Shown here in pieces: positions 17,447 to 25,313 of a stretch of DNA of 64,000 bases. The position numbers and the translations under genes are program-made. The notes under the pieces were generated by a model. That model had not been told where the DNA came from, made no database searches, and was given only the letters and a program-made list of their open reading frames with translations. The stretch is from Bacteroidales bacterium (GTDB taxonomy: Bacteria > Bacteroidota > Bacteroidia > Bacteroidales > UBA4417), in contig JADJHD010000006.1 in NCBI GenBank assembly GCA_016707705.1, positions 168,640 to 232,639 on the forward strand, written 5' to 3'. The stretch's first letter is position 1; the number at the start of each line of letters is the position of its first letter.

Positions 17447-17875
17447 ATGCCAACCCTCCCCAACATACCCGCCTTATTGAAGGAATGCAGTTTCTCTGCC
17501 GTAAGGAGCAGTGGGAGCGGGGGGCAGAATGTGAATAAGGTATCAACCAAGGTAATACTGACCTTTGATGTTTTGAATTCCGAGGTGCTGGATGAAGAAC
17601 AGAAAGAGTGGATACTTCTCAAGCTGCACAACAGGATATCAGTCGAAGGTATACTGCAGATAAATGCTTCAACGGAGAGGACTCAGACCGGAAACAGGAA
17701 GGTAGTGGCAGAGAAGTTTATGGCGATCATCACCAAGGCATTTCATGTCCGTGCACCCCGTACGGCCACCAGACCCACAGCCGGTTCCAGGGAGAGGCGG
17801 CTCAAGGAAAAGAAGACCACTTCCCAGAAGAAGGTCAATCGATCCGGCAATATATCAGGCCTTACTGACGAATAA
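17447..17875 (+). CDS. arfB: Alternative ribosome-rescue factor ArfB (peptidyl-tRNA hydrolase)
   Basis: 142 residues, normal length. GSGGQNVNKVSTKV carries the catalytic GGQ loop (residues 25-27) that hydrolyses peptidyl-tRNA on stalled ribosomes. INASTERTQTGNR follows, and the C-terminal tail (RTATRPTAGSRERRLKEKKT) is basic and would fold into the mRNA entry channel, as in ArfB/YaeJ. No codon-recognition domain, which separates it from RF1/RF2. It begins directly at the end of an inverted composite repeat, and its last 14 bp overlap the convergent PAS gene. Confidence 0.93.
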   Translation: MPTLPNIPALLKECSFSAVRSSGSGGQNVNKVSTKVILTFDVLNSEVLDEEQKEWILLKLHNRISVEGILQINASTERTQTGNRKVVAEKFMAIITKAFHVRAPRTATRPTAGSRERRLKEKKTTSQKKVNRSGNISGLTDE

Positions 17876-18230
17876 AATGAGGCATGGGATCGGGTAGAAT
17901 TATTGAGATTTCTACCAATCCGGCAATTACCCCTCCCTTAAACCAGGGAGCCTGGCATATCAGTTTCTTTCTACCATTCTTTTCTATACTGTAGATGTTG
18001 CTCTTGCCTGTCGCAAGCAGTTCCCTGATGATATCGTTTGAATGAGGAGAATGGCAGTCGTAAAGGCTTCTGCCAATAAGATCCTGTCCGCCATCATTCA
18101 CAAAAGTCTCGGCAGAGCGGTCATTCATATAAATAATTATTGCCTGAGTATCACAAACTGTGATTGCGTAGGGAAACTCCTTTGCCCAATCGGGTATTGA
18201 AGAGTTTATGGAAGAAGGATCAATCTGCAT
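17862..18230 (-). CDS. Small single-domain PAS protein
   Basis: 122 residues consisting of little more than one PAS domain: FPYAITVCDTQAIIIYMNDRS, then GQDLIGRSLYDCHSPHSND, and a strand pair in KSNIYSIEKNGRKKLICQ and GGVIAGLVEISIILPDP. The pattern is that of heme- or ligand-binding PAS proteins that sense small molecules, but no output domain (kinase, GGDEF, HTH) is fused or adjacent. No signal peptide. Its stop codon lies inside the end of arfB (14 bp convergent overlap). Partner and ligand are unknown. Confidence 0.8.
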   Translation of the reverse strand: MQIDPSSINSSIPDWAKEFPYAITVCDTQAIIIYMNDRSAETFVNDGGQDLIGRSLYDCHSPHSNDIIRELLATGKSNIYSIEKNGRKKLICQAPWFKGGVIAGLVEISIILPDPMPHFIRQ

Positions 18231-18291
18231 ATTTGCTATAGAATTTTTTGTAAAAATAGGCTAAACAGCCTTTATTTAAAAGATTATTCCC

Positions 18292-18299
18292 TATATTTG
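18292..18299 (+). promoter_or_regulatory. -7 promoter element of tRNA-Arg
   Basis: TATATTTG matches TAnnTTTG exactly, 13 bp before the mature 5' end of the tRNA. Confidence 0.6.
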
Positions 18300-18312
18300 C
18301 ACCCTCAAAAAC

Positions 18313-18386
18313 GGCTCTGTAGCTCAACTGAATAGAGCATCTGACTACGGATCAGAAGGTTACAGGTTTGAATCCTGTCAGAGTCA
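18313..18386 (+). tRNA. tRNA-Arg(ACG)
   Basis: Full cloverleaf: acceptor GGCTCTG pairs with CAGAGTC (one G-T), D arm GCTC/GAGC, anticodon stem TCTGA/TCAGA with loop CTACGGA (anticodon ACG, presumably edited to ICG), variable loop AGGTT, T arm ACAGG-TTTGAAT-CCTGT, discriminator A. CCA is not encoded. A terminator follows within 5 bp, so it is monocistronic. Confidence 0.97.
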
Positions 18387-18390
18387 CGAA

Positions 18391-18416
18391 GGACTGCCAA
18401 CGGCAGTCCTTTTTTT
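18391..18416 (+). terminator. Terminator of tRNA-Arg
   Basis: GGACTGCC, 3-nt loop, GGCAGTCC, then seven T. The same hairpin is repeated after both decayed tRNA copies downstream. Confidence 0.92.
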
Positions 18417-18422
18417 ATATCC

Positions 18423-18569
18423 GCTCAACTGAATAGGGCATCCCGACTTCAGTCGGGAAGCCTGCCCGCCTGAGGATTTACATTTTTTAAAAAATAATAG
18501 GTGCGGTCAGACGGGGTTACAGGTTTGAATCCTGTCAGAGTCACGAAGGACTGCCAACGGCAGCCTTTT
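18423..18569 (+). pseudogene. Decayed tRNA-Arg copy 1 with insert
   Basis: Keeps the D-arm region (GCTCAACTGAATAGGGCA), the variable loop and T arm (TTACAGGTTTGAATCCTGTC), the 3' acceptor strand and the terminator stem (now GGACTGCC/GGCAGCC, weakened). The 5' acceptor strand is gone. In place of the anticodon arm are a 7-bp hairpin TCCCGAC-TTCA-GTCGGGA (18441-18458) and a ~55-bp insert (18459-18513) centred on TTTTTTAAAAAA. It cannot be a working tRNA. Confidence 0.8.
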
Positions 18570-18570
18570 A

Positions 18571-18664
18571 ACAACTGAATAGGGCATCCCGACTTCAGTC
18601 GGGATGGTTACAGGTTTGAATCCTGTCAGAGTCACGAAGGACTGCCAACGGCAGTCCTTTTTTT
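18571..18664 (+). pseudogene. Decayed tRNA-Arg copy 2 with hairpin in place of anticodon arm
   Basis: Starts ACAACTGAATAGGGCA, then TCCCGAC-TTCA-GTCGGGA exactly where the anticodon stem-loop was, then the intact variable loop, T arm and 3' acceptor strand (to 18634), then a perfect copy of the tRNA terminator (18639-18664). No anticodon and no 5' acceptor strand. Confidence 0.82.
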
Positions 18665-18671
18665 ATTTCCG

Positions 18672-18698
18672 CCTGACAGGTTTTCCAAACCTGTCAGG
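18672..18698. repeat. REP-like palindrome
   Basis: Perfect 12-bp inverted repeat CCTGACAGGTTT / AAACCTGTCAGG around a 3-nt loop. It has no T run, so it is more like a dispersed palindromic repeat than a terminator. Confidence 0.75.
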
Positions 18699-18723
18699 TT
18701 TATAAGATCATTTGTTGGATTAA

Positions 18724-18850
18724 ATGCCAATTAACCGAATGGAGCATCCCGATATCATTCGGGTAGCCTGCCCGCCTGAGGATTTACATTTTTTAAAAAA
18801 TAATAGGTGCGGTCAGGCAGAGTTTCAGGTATTAATCCTGTTAGAGTTAA
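18724..18850 (+). pseudogene. Decayed tRNA-Arg copy 3, most degenerate
   Basis: TTAACCGAATGGAGCA matches the D-arm region; TCCCGATATCATTCGGG replaces the anticodon arm; the same ~55-bp insert as in copy 1 follows (18766-18820, near-identical); then GTTTCAGGTATTAATCCTGT is a mutated T arm. The terminator is lost. A 112-codon frame beginning here is not credible as a gene. Confidence 0.65.
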
Positions 18851-20026
18851 GGGTACTCAAATCTTTCCCGGACTCTTCAAGTTTTCTCAATCGTCTGTGG
18901 GAATTTTTCCAGTATTACCATAAGATGTGCAGGTCCCAATTCAACCTTGAACTCAAAATATTACAATCGTTATTTAGAATGAGTCTGCTGAAATTGGCTC
19001 TTTTTGAAAGCTTTATTCTAAATAATTTGAATGGCCAGATTCATTATCACTTCCAGAAATAATTTGGATGTAAAAAACCAGAGTCACTGTATTTCTTCAT
19101 TATCAATTAATCCGGTAATTAGGTCATTAAATACATAAAAAGTGATTATTCTAATATGAAATAATAATTGGCTAATGTCAACTAAATACATCTAATATAA
19201 GTAGTGCGTTCTTTTTTAGAATCAAAAGTTTCAAAACAGGAAGAATATCAGCCAAAAAAGTAGACATGTCGTAGACTATGTATTTGATAAATAATCAGCT
19301 AAAAAATTTGGCATATGAATTGAACAATTTTCACTGCTTATTTGTGACATTGATTTTGCTAACCAAACTACACCGAGTACCAACCCCAAACCTCAATTTA
19401 GTAAGTTATTGAAATTCAGTAGGTAAATTAGTTTCATCAATTACATCACAGCGATTAGGCAACATTGGACAGCACGACTTTTTAAGCCGGATTGTTCTTT
19501 TTTGGAAAAAGGTATCTAAATGACTGGTATTCTGATTTTTAATCATAATATCTATTCGTTTGAATACCAAAGATCAAAAGGGAATTCTAAACTGTCAATA
19601 GATTTGCTCTGTTATTACTCTTTTGAATTAAACTTGTTTGCTTTTTCACCTCGTAATCGTTTTGTGTAAAACTAGTTTGCTCCTATTCTTGTTTACTATC
19701 AATTTTTAAATTACCATTAACCTACCCCAGCTTGTGTTCGAAACTCATTTTGAATCAATTTTTATGTATTGCACGGCCACCGGACGGATCGTGTGAATTT
19801 TCTTTTTGCTTGTAAACTTTCCGGATATCGTTTCCTGAATTGCTCTTTGAGCCGGATTCTGCATGGATTCCGACTCCATTATAACTTGGTTTTACCCCAA
19901 CTGGATTCTATTTTCTGAATTGAATCTGGTCATTTGCCTCAGAGGCCATTTTTGCTTGTATACCACTTATGTTAATTGACAAATCAGTATTGAAGAATTT
20001 TTTATTTAACCAAACCCCAAACTATT
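18851..20026. other. Long AT-rich non-coding leader region before giant gene 1
   Basis: About 1.2 kb with no credible gene, RNA or repeat. The last ~50 bp (AACCAAACCCCAAACTATT before the ATG) is an A/C-rich 5' leader like those before the other giant and secreted genes in this region. No convincing promoter pair could be picked out. Confidence 0.5.
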
Positions 20027-23000
20027 ATGAAACATCTTTACACAATTTCGAAAAGTGTTAAAGGCAATTCGAATTCTATTATTGGTTGGACATTGATCTT
20101 TCTGATGATGTCCTTTTCAGGAATTCTCATGGGACAATCATTCAAGCCGCTGGTGACAACGAGCCCGGCTATGATTGAGAACGTGGTTAGCCTGAATGCC
20201 GGCTCTATGCTGAGCATTTCTATTCCTAACACTGAACCCGGACAAAAGTTCAGAATACAACGGACTTACCCGGCAGACCAGAGTTTTATTATTGTTACTT
20301 CTAATGGTGGTACATTCAAAGTACCGGGCATTCAGGTTAAAGGATCTGGTGAAATGATCCTTTCCATTTTCGGCATTGAAGGCAATCAATTTGCATACTC
20401 GTTTGAGGTAAATGCACTTCCTAATCCATTTGCTATGGGATCAGGTTCTTCACCTGAATTGTTCCCCTCAAGTGGCAATGAATCCGACAATCCAATGACT
20501 GGAGAGTCTTTAACTGTAGTACCAGGTTTGGTTAGTAATCTTGCAACAATATGCAGTGGAGGTTCGGTTCAGGTTTCCATAAATAATTCAGATCTTGGTA
20601 AAACTTACCGCCTTTGGCAAACCTACCCAAGCGTTGCTTATCAGGATTTGCCAGGTAATGGTGGCACCTTAACCTTTCCTGCTTATACAGTAGTTGTTCC
20701 TGGTTCTGGTGATGCAATCATTAACGTTTTTGCAACAGATTTTTCATGGTCATCATCATTTAATGTTCACATAGTTCCGCAGCCTACAGCACCAACTCTT
20801 ACATTAAGTCAAGCTGAAGGTACTGTCTGTGCAGGTCCAAATATTTCAGCCTCCTTCCTTGCAGCAGGCACTGGTGGATATAATTGCAACGACAGTTACG
20901 AATATAGTTTGGATGGCGGACTGACTTGGAATCCATATACATTGGGAACAGGTATTCCAACTACAACTTTTAATTTGAATTCAGTAAAAATCAAAGCTAA
21001 AAGATCAGACAATGAAGGAAGATCTTGTAACGCTGAAAATATTTATACCTGGACCATCCAAAGTTATGTCCACGATATAACAGGTCCGGACAAGGGTAGC
21101 TACTGTACCATTCAGCAAGCTATTGATGCAGCTAATACAGTTAACGGTGATGTCCTGGAAGTTGATTATCGCGCTGCTGCCTATGATGAGCAGGTCTTAG
21201 TCAACAAGGAAGTCACACTGAAGGGTGTTGGCGGACAACCAATCATTGATTTCTCTGGAACTGTTTCTGGAAAACCAACATTGTTTGATGTTTCAGCCAA
21301 TAACGTCACGATTGACAATTTGTATTTCAAGGTGGATTTGTCAAAGTTGAGAAGCGCTGTTATTGTCAGTGCAGCTGGAATTGACAATATAACCATTAAA
21401 AATAACCTTGTTGACCCATACGGAACTCCGTCGGGTACATATGGCGAAAGAAATGCGTTTAGTATAAATTATGCAGGCTACCGTGTTGCAACAGGTGGCG
21501 TTGATAATATTTCTTTTACTGATAATACTGTTAATGCTGGCACATATCCTATTATGTTCCGGTCTGGTATTTCAGTTGATGAAGGAGAGGGCACATTTAC
21601 CGGCAACGTTTTAAAAACTATCAGTTCTGACATTCTGGTCCGTTTTGCCGGCAATGGAAATGTTACTGTTAGTGGGAACTATGCCAATGGAGCCGGTATG
21701 GAGTTTGCAGATTTTAATGCTGGTACAGGTACCCTGAGTATCACTGGAAATTTCTTTGATGGAACTTTTGCAAATACTTATTCTAATGCATTGCGTCTGA
21801 AGAATAACTACACTGCAAGAACAACCGTTGTAAGTGGAAATACATTTACAGGATTTGTTGGTAATATAGCAGGAGCAGGAGGTACAGTGAGTTTGGAGAA
21901 TTATCAGGCTATTACTCTTGACGGTAATACTTTCACGCCTCCAACAGGTTCAACAACCTTCCGCCATTTAACCATCAATACAAAGGATTTCAGTTCCTCA
22001 AGTGGTTATTATGCGCCTGTGATTAATGCTGTTATTACCAATAACACATTTAACGGTTCAGGGACACCGGGTGGCATGGCAATTGGTTTCTATAACTGGG
22101 ACAATGATAGTCCGGTTATTGGGCCCTTTACCTTAGGCTCAGCAGGAAACGAAAATATCTTCAACACTGGCATAGGAACTGTTATCCATTTGGATAACAG
22201 TGTTGGCACTGCCGCTCCTAATGCTACATCAATGGTTTGCTGGGCGACCAATCTAAATGCCGAATACAACAAATTCGACGTAGGTTCAGGTCTTCAGTTG
22301 CCTGGTGCAATGAATTTTACAGAACGCACGGCTTTGGAGGCTAAACTCTTCCACAAACCCGATGTTTCCTGTCTTGGTTTCATCACCACATTCTTCCCGG
22401 TTCATAACCTCACCCAGAATACCTATTACTTGAGTATTCAGTCTGCGGTTACTGCTGCCAATGCGAACGATGTGATTGAGTGCGCTGAATACACCTACAA
22501 TGAAAGGGTTGTGATTGATAAGTCACTTACACTTCAGGGTGTTAATGAAGCTAATTGCATTATTGATGGCACTGGCCTTTCTGGCAACGGAAAAGGTATA
22601 ACAATCAACAGCGGTGTAACCGGTGTTACATTGAAATACCTCACTGTACAGAATTTTGCCGGAGCATCGGGAAATGCAGATGGTGGTATTTATGCCGTTG
22701 GTGGAAATAATAATCTAACTGTCCAGCATGTAACAATTAAGAATAATGTTGGAGGAAGCGGATTTTATGCCAATGGTCCGGTGACCAATGTCCTTCTTGA
22801 TTATGTTACATCTTTTGGCCACACTGTTGGAGCCAGGGGTATTGTAATCTGGAATGGACTGAAGGATAATATCACAATCACGAATTGTAATGTATACGGA
22901 AACAATTGTTGTGGTATAGAACTTCAGGACGGAACTGCAACTGGTGTAACCATGTTGAACAATAATGTTCATGACAATGGCGATAATGGATTCGGACTTA

Positions 23001-24100
23001 CTGGCCTTCAGGGACCAGGGGAAAATATTATTAGTAACAATACTGTTAAGGATAACGGCCGTTTTGGAATCGAGATAAAGAATCCAAACGGATCTGGTCT
23101 GGCAACAGGTGCAGGTAGAGTTGTTGTAGAAAATAACAACGTTTCCCGTACAACAACAATTGTTGACGCTAGGGATATAGCAGGTATTGCTGCATTCCGC
23201 AGGGGAGTCCTTGCTGAAAATGTGGATGTACCAACTGGTGCTGTAATACAGAATAATACTGTTACAGGCTACACACAGCCCAGTACCAGTGATGGTTTTG
23301 GAATTGTTGTTGAAGGAACTAATCATACCGTACTAGGTAATACTGTTGGTGGATGTGATGTTGGTATTCAACAGCAGGTAAATCCTTCCAACTATCCTGG
23401 TGATGCAGATGCAAACAACTTACCCGATACATATTTTGGCAGAGGTAACTCTCCGATTAGTTGTGGAAATGAAATTATAGGAAATACGTTCGGCCCGACT
23501 GCGAATACTGTTGATTCTAGAAATGTCGGTGCAATAGGTGGTACTGGGTTTGTAACAAACGTTGTAACAGGAAAAACATTCTGTTCTATACAGGCAGCAA
23601 TTGATGATGCAGCAACACTTAATGGACATACACTTCAATTGAGTGCAGGCACCTTCAATGAAGCAATTGTTGTTACAAAATCCGTAACCATAACAGGTGC
23701 TGGAAAAGGAAGCAATCCACTAAGCAATACAATTATTTCGGCTCCAGTTTTATGCGCAGGTGTTGGTTTCACAATCTCCTCCTCAAATGTTACCTTAAGC
23801 CAGATGTATGTTGCCGGATTCTCTCAAGCAGTCTTAATAAGTGGAGTTAATAACTCCACAATTTCAAACATGTCTTTGATTGATTACTGTATGTATGGTG
23901 TAAATCTTGCTGGTAATAATAATAATGTTCAGATTCTTCAAACAGAAATGATACATACTACAGCACCTTCAGGCACAGTTGTTGGCATTCGCACTGGAAC
24001 TGGTAATGCTCTGACTGGCCTGCTGGTTGATGGATGTACAATAAACGGTAATATTCAAGGTGTCTTTTTTTGCTCAAGGTACCTCTTCATCAGTATGTGA
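20027..24100 (+). CDS. Giant surface protein 1, fragment 1 (N-terminus, beta-helix modules 1-3)
   Basis: 1,357 codons. A long N-terminal leader with a hydrophobic segment (SIIGWTLIFLMMSFSGILMGQ, about residues 18-38) is an export signal with an extended n-region. Next are repeated segments with RIQRTYPADQSFI and RLWQTYPSVAYQDL, which look like paired beta-sandwich units, then an Ig-like segment with CNDSYEYSLDGGLTWNPY. Beta-helix modules begin at YCTIQQAIDAAN, YLSIQSAVTAAN and FCSIQAAIDDAA, each followed by many short turns with ITNNTF/VSGNTF asparagine ladders typical of PbH1 repeats. The last 14 codons are out of frame because of an extra T at 24065-24071. Confidence 0.85.
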   Translation: MKHLYTISKSVKGNSNSIIGWTLIFLMMSFSGILMGQSFKPLVTTSPAMIENVVSLNAGSMLSISIPNTEPGQKFRIQRTYPADQSFIIVTSNGGTFKVPGIQVKGSGEMILSIFGIEGNQFAYSFEVNALPNPFAMGSGSSPELFPSSGNESDNPMTGESLTVVPGLVSNLATICSGGSVQVSINNSDLGKTYRLWQTYPSVAYQDLPGNGGTLTFPAYTVVVPGSGDAIINVFATDFSWSSSFNVHIVPQPTAPTLTLSQAEGTVCAGPNISASFLAAGTGGYNCNDSYEYSLDGGLTWNPYTLGTGIPTTTFNLNSVKIKAKRSDNEGRSCNAENIYTWTIQSYVHDITGPDKGSYCTIQQAIDAANTVNGDVLEVDYRAAAYDEQVLVNKEVTLKGVGGQPIIDFSGTVSGKPTLFDVSANNVTIDNLYFKVDLSKLRSAVIVSAAGIDNITIKNNLVDPYGTPSGTYGERNAFSINYAGYRVATGGVDNISFTDNTVNAGTYPIMFRSGISVDEGEGTFTGNVLKTISSDILVRFAGNGNVTVSGNYANGAGMEFADFNAGTGTLSITGNFFDGTFANTYSNALRLKNNYTARTTVVSGNTFTGFVGNIAGAGGTVSLENYQAITLDGNTFTPPTGSTTFRHLTINTKDFSSSSGYYAPVINAVITNNTFNGSGTPGGMAIGFYNWDNDSPVIGPFTLGSAGNENIFNTGIGTVIHLDNSVGTAAPNATSMVCWATNLNAEYNKFDVGSGLQLPGAMNFTERTALEAKLFHKPDVSCLGFITTFFPVHNLTQNTYYLSIQSAVTAANANDVIECAEYTYNERVVIDKSLTLQGVNEANCIIDGTGLSGNGKGITINSGVTGVTLKYLTVQNFAGASGNADGGIYAVGGNNNLTVQHVTIKNNVGGSGFYANGPVTNVLLDYVTSFGHTVGARGIVIWNGLKDNITITNCNVYGNNCCGIELQDGTATGVTMLNNNVHDNGDNGFGLTGLQGPGENIISNNTVKDNGRFGIEIKNPNGSGLATGAGRVVVENNNVSRTTTIVDARDIAGIAAFRRGVLAENVDVPTGAVIQNNTVTGYTQPSTSDGFGIVVEGTNHTVLGNTVGGCDVGIQQQVNPSNYPGDADANNLPDTYFGRGNSPISCGNEIIGNTFGPTANTVDSRNVGAIGGTGFVTNVVTGKTFCSIQAAIDDAATLNGHTLQLSAGTFNEAIVVTKSVTITGAGKGSNPLSNTIISAPVLCAGVGFTISSSNVTLSQMYVAGFSQAVLISGVNNSTISNMSLIDYCMYGVNLAGNNNNVQILQTEMIHTTAPSGTVVGIRTGTGNALTGLLVDGCTINGNIQGVFFCSRYLFISM

Positions 24101-25295
24101 TAATATTACTTTTCAAAATACTACAATAAGCAATAATACCCAAAAGGGTTTATATTTTGAAAAGCTGAGCAATTCCTTATTAAAGAATCTTATAATGGAT
24201 AATAATGGGACTGATCCTCTATATGGTTTCAACAATGGAATTGACATTAACTTGAAGTATGGTAGTTACAGCAATATCACAATTCAGGATTGCGAGATAA
24301 CAAATTCAGGATATGTTGGTACAAGCACTGATCCTCTGAATGCTGCTGTCGTGACTATTAAAGCTAGGGATGACAGCCCCTCGTATAATACTATTCCAGC
24401 TACTTTGACAAATGTAGTTGTGAAAAACAATTTAATTACTGGTCCACAAAATGGTCTTAGGTTCGGTGAATACAATAAAATTAATTCTACTCCTACTAAT
24501 GTGACTGTTGAGGGGAATGACCTATCCTATGCATTTTCAAATAAGGCGATTATAAACAGGATGAATGCCGATGTTATTGCAATTTGTAACTGGCACGGCA
24601 GCACTGATCTTTCGACGATCTTGGCCACATTGGCAGAATACGGAACCGGTAATATTATTTTATCAACCAGCCTGGCAACCGGAGGTGACGGAAGTCTAGC
24701 AGTAGGTTTCCAACCAACTGGTTCATGTACATGCCCTTCTGGTAATTTAGTCACAAACACAAACACTTCTGAAACATTCTGCTCCATCCAAGCTGCTATT
24801 GATGATCCTCAAACTCTCAATGGGCATACACTATCTGTTGGACCTGGTACTTATATAGAAAATATAGTAGTAACCAAAGAACTTACAATTGCTGGACCTA
24901 ATGCTGGCATCTCTCCTAATACAGGAGTAAGACTTCCTGAAGCATTACTGATCCCTGCGTTGAATAGCCCTACAGACTGGACCTCATCACTAATTGAAGT
25001 GATCCCGGGAAATGTAGTCATTGATGGTTTAACACTTGATGGCGACAACCCTTCACTCGGTGGTAGTGGTGATTATAATGTGAGTCAGGGAATTATAGCT
25101 ATGCGAGGACAGGCTAATGTAATTGTAAAAAATAATATCATTCGTAATATAGCTACAGTTGCAATCATTTTAGCAAATGATTTAAATGGCGCAATGTCGA
25201 CAGGCAATATTGTCACTGAAAATAAAATTGATAATGTAAGCCCTACATCTGGTTTTGGAATTGGTGTTTACACCGGAAATAATACTTTTATATAA
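24060..25295 (+). CDS. Giant surface protein 1, fragment 2 (beta-helix modules 3-4)
   Basis: Continuation of fragment 1 in another frame: dropping one T from the 7-T run gives GVFFAQGTSSSVCDNITF across the joint. It holds the rest of module 3 (YFEKLSNSLLKNLIMDNNGT, coils of NITIQDCEITNSG) and the start of module 4 (FCSIQAAIDDPQTLNGHTLS, GPGTYIENIVVTKELTIAGP). It ends at the in-frame TAA 25293-25295. The frame continues after the stop with NVTNNIMTNV, so this is a point stop, not a natural terminus. It has no start signal of its own. Confidence 0.75.
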   Translation: MSFFAQGTSSSVCDNITFQNTTISNNTQKGLYFEKLSNSLLKNLIMDNNGTDPLYGFNNGIDINLKYGSYSNITIQDCEITNSGYVGTSTDPLNAAVVTIKARDDSPSYNTIPATLTNVVVKNNLITGPQNGLRFGEYNKINSTPTNVTVEGNDLSYAFSNKAIINRMNADVIAICNWHGSTDLSTILATLAEYGTGNIILSTSLATGGDGSLAVGFQPTGSCTCPSGNLVTNTNTSETFCSIQAAIDDPQTLNGHTLSVGPGTYIENIVVTKELTIAGPNAGISPNTGVRLPEALLIPALNSPTDWTSSLIEVIPGNVVIDGLTLDGDNPSLGGSGDYNVSQGIIAMRGQANVIVKNNIIRNIATVAIILANDLNGAMSTGNIVTENKIDNVSPTSGFGIGVYTGNNTFI

Positions 25296-25313
25296 AATGT
25301 TACCAATAATATC

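Noticed and set aside
18724..19062. 112-codon open frame starting in the decayed tRNA region
   Set aside because: Its first third is decayed tRNA and repeat sequence, the composition has no protein character, and no family resemblance is seen.
22715..23326. 203-codon minus-strand frame rich in Cys, Ser and Asn
   Set aside because: Antisense shadow of regular beta-helix repeats (Asn/Thr-rich codons read backwards).
24060..24100. Programmed ribosomal frameshift at the 7-T run
   Set aside because: A slippery run is present, but there are many more breaks in this gene and the next without any slippery site, and no downstream pseudoknot is evident. A homopolymer length error is simpler.
25293..25295. 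Stop-codon readthrough or recoded TAA
   Set aside because: It is the only one of its kind in this gene and has no recoding context; base error or a real nonsense mutation is simpler.
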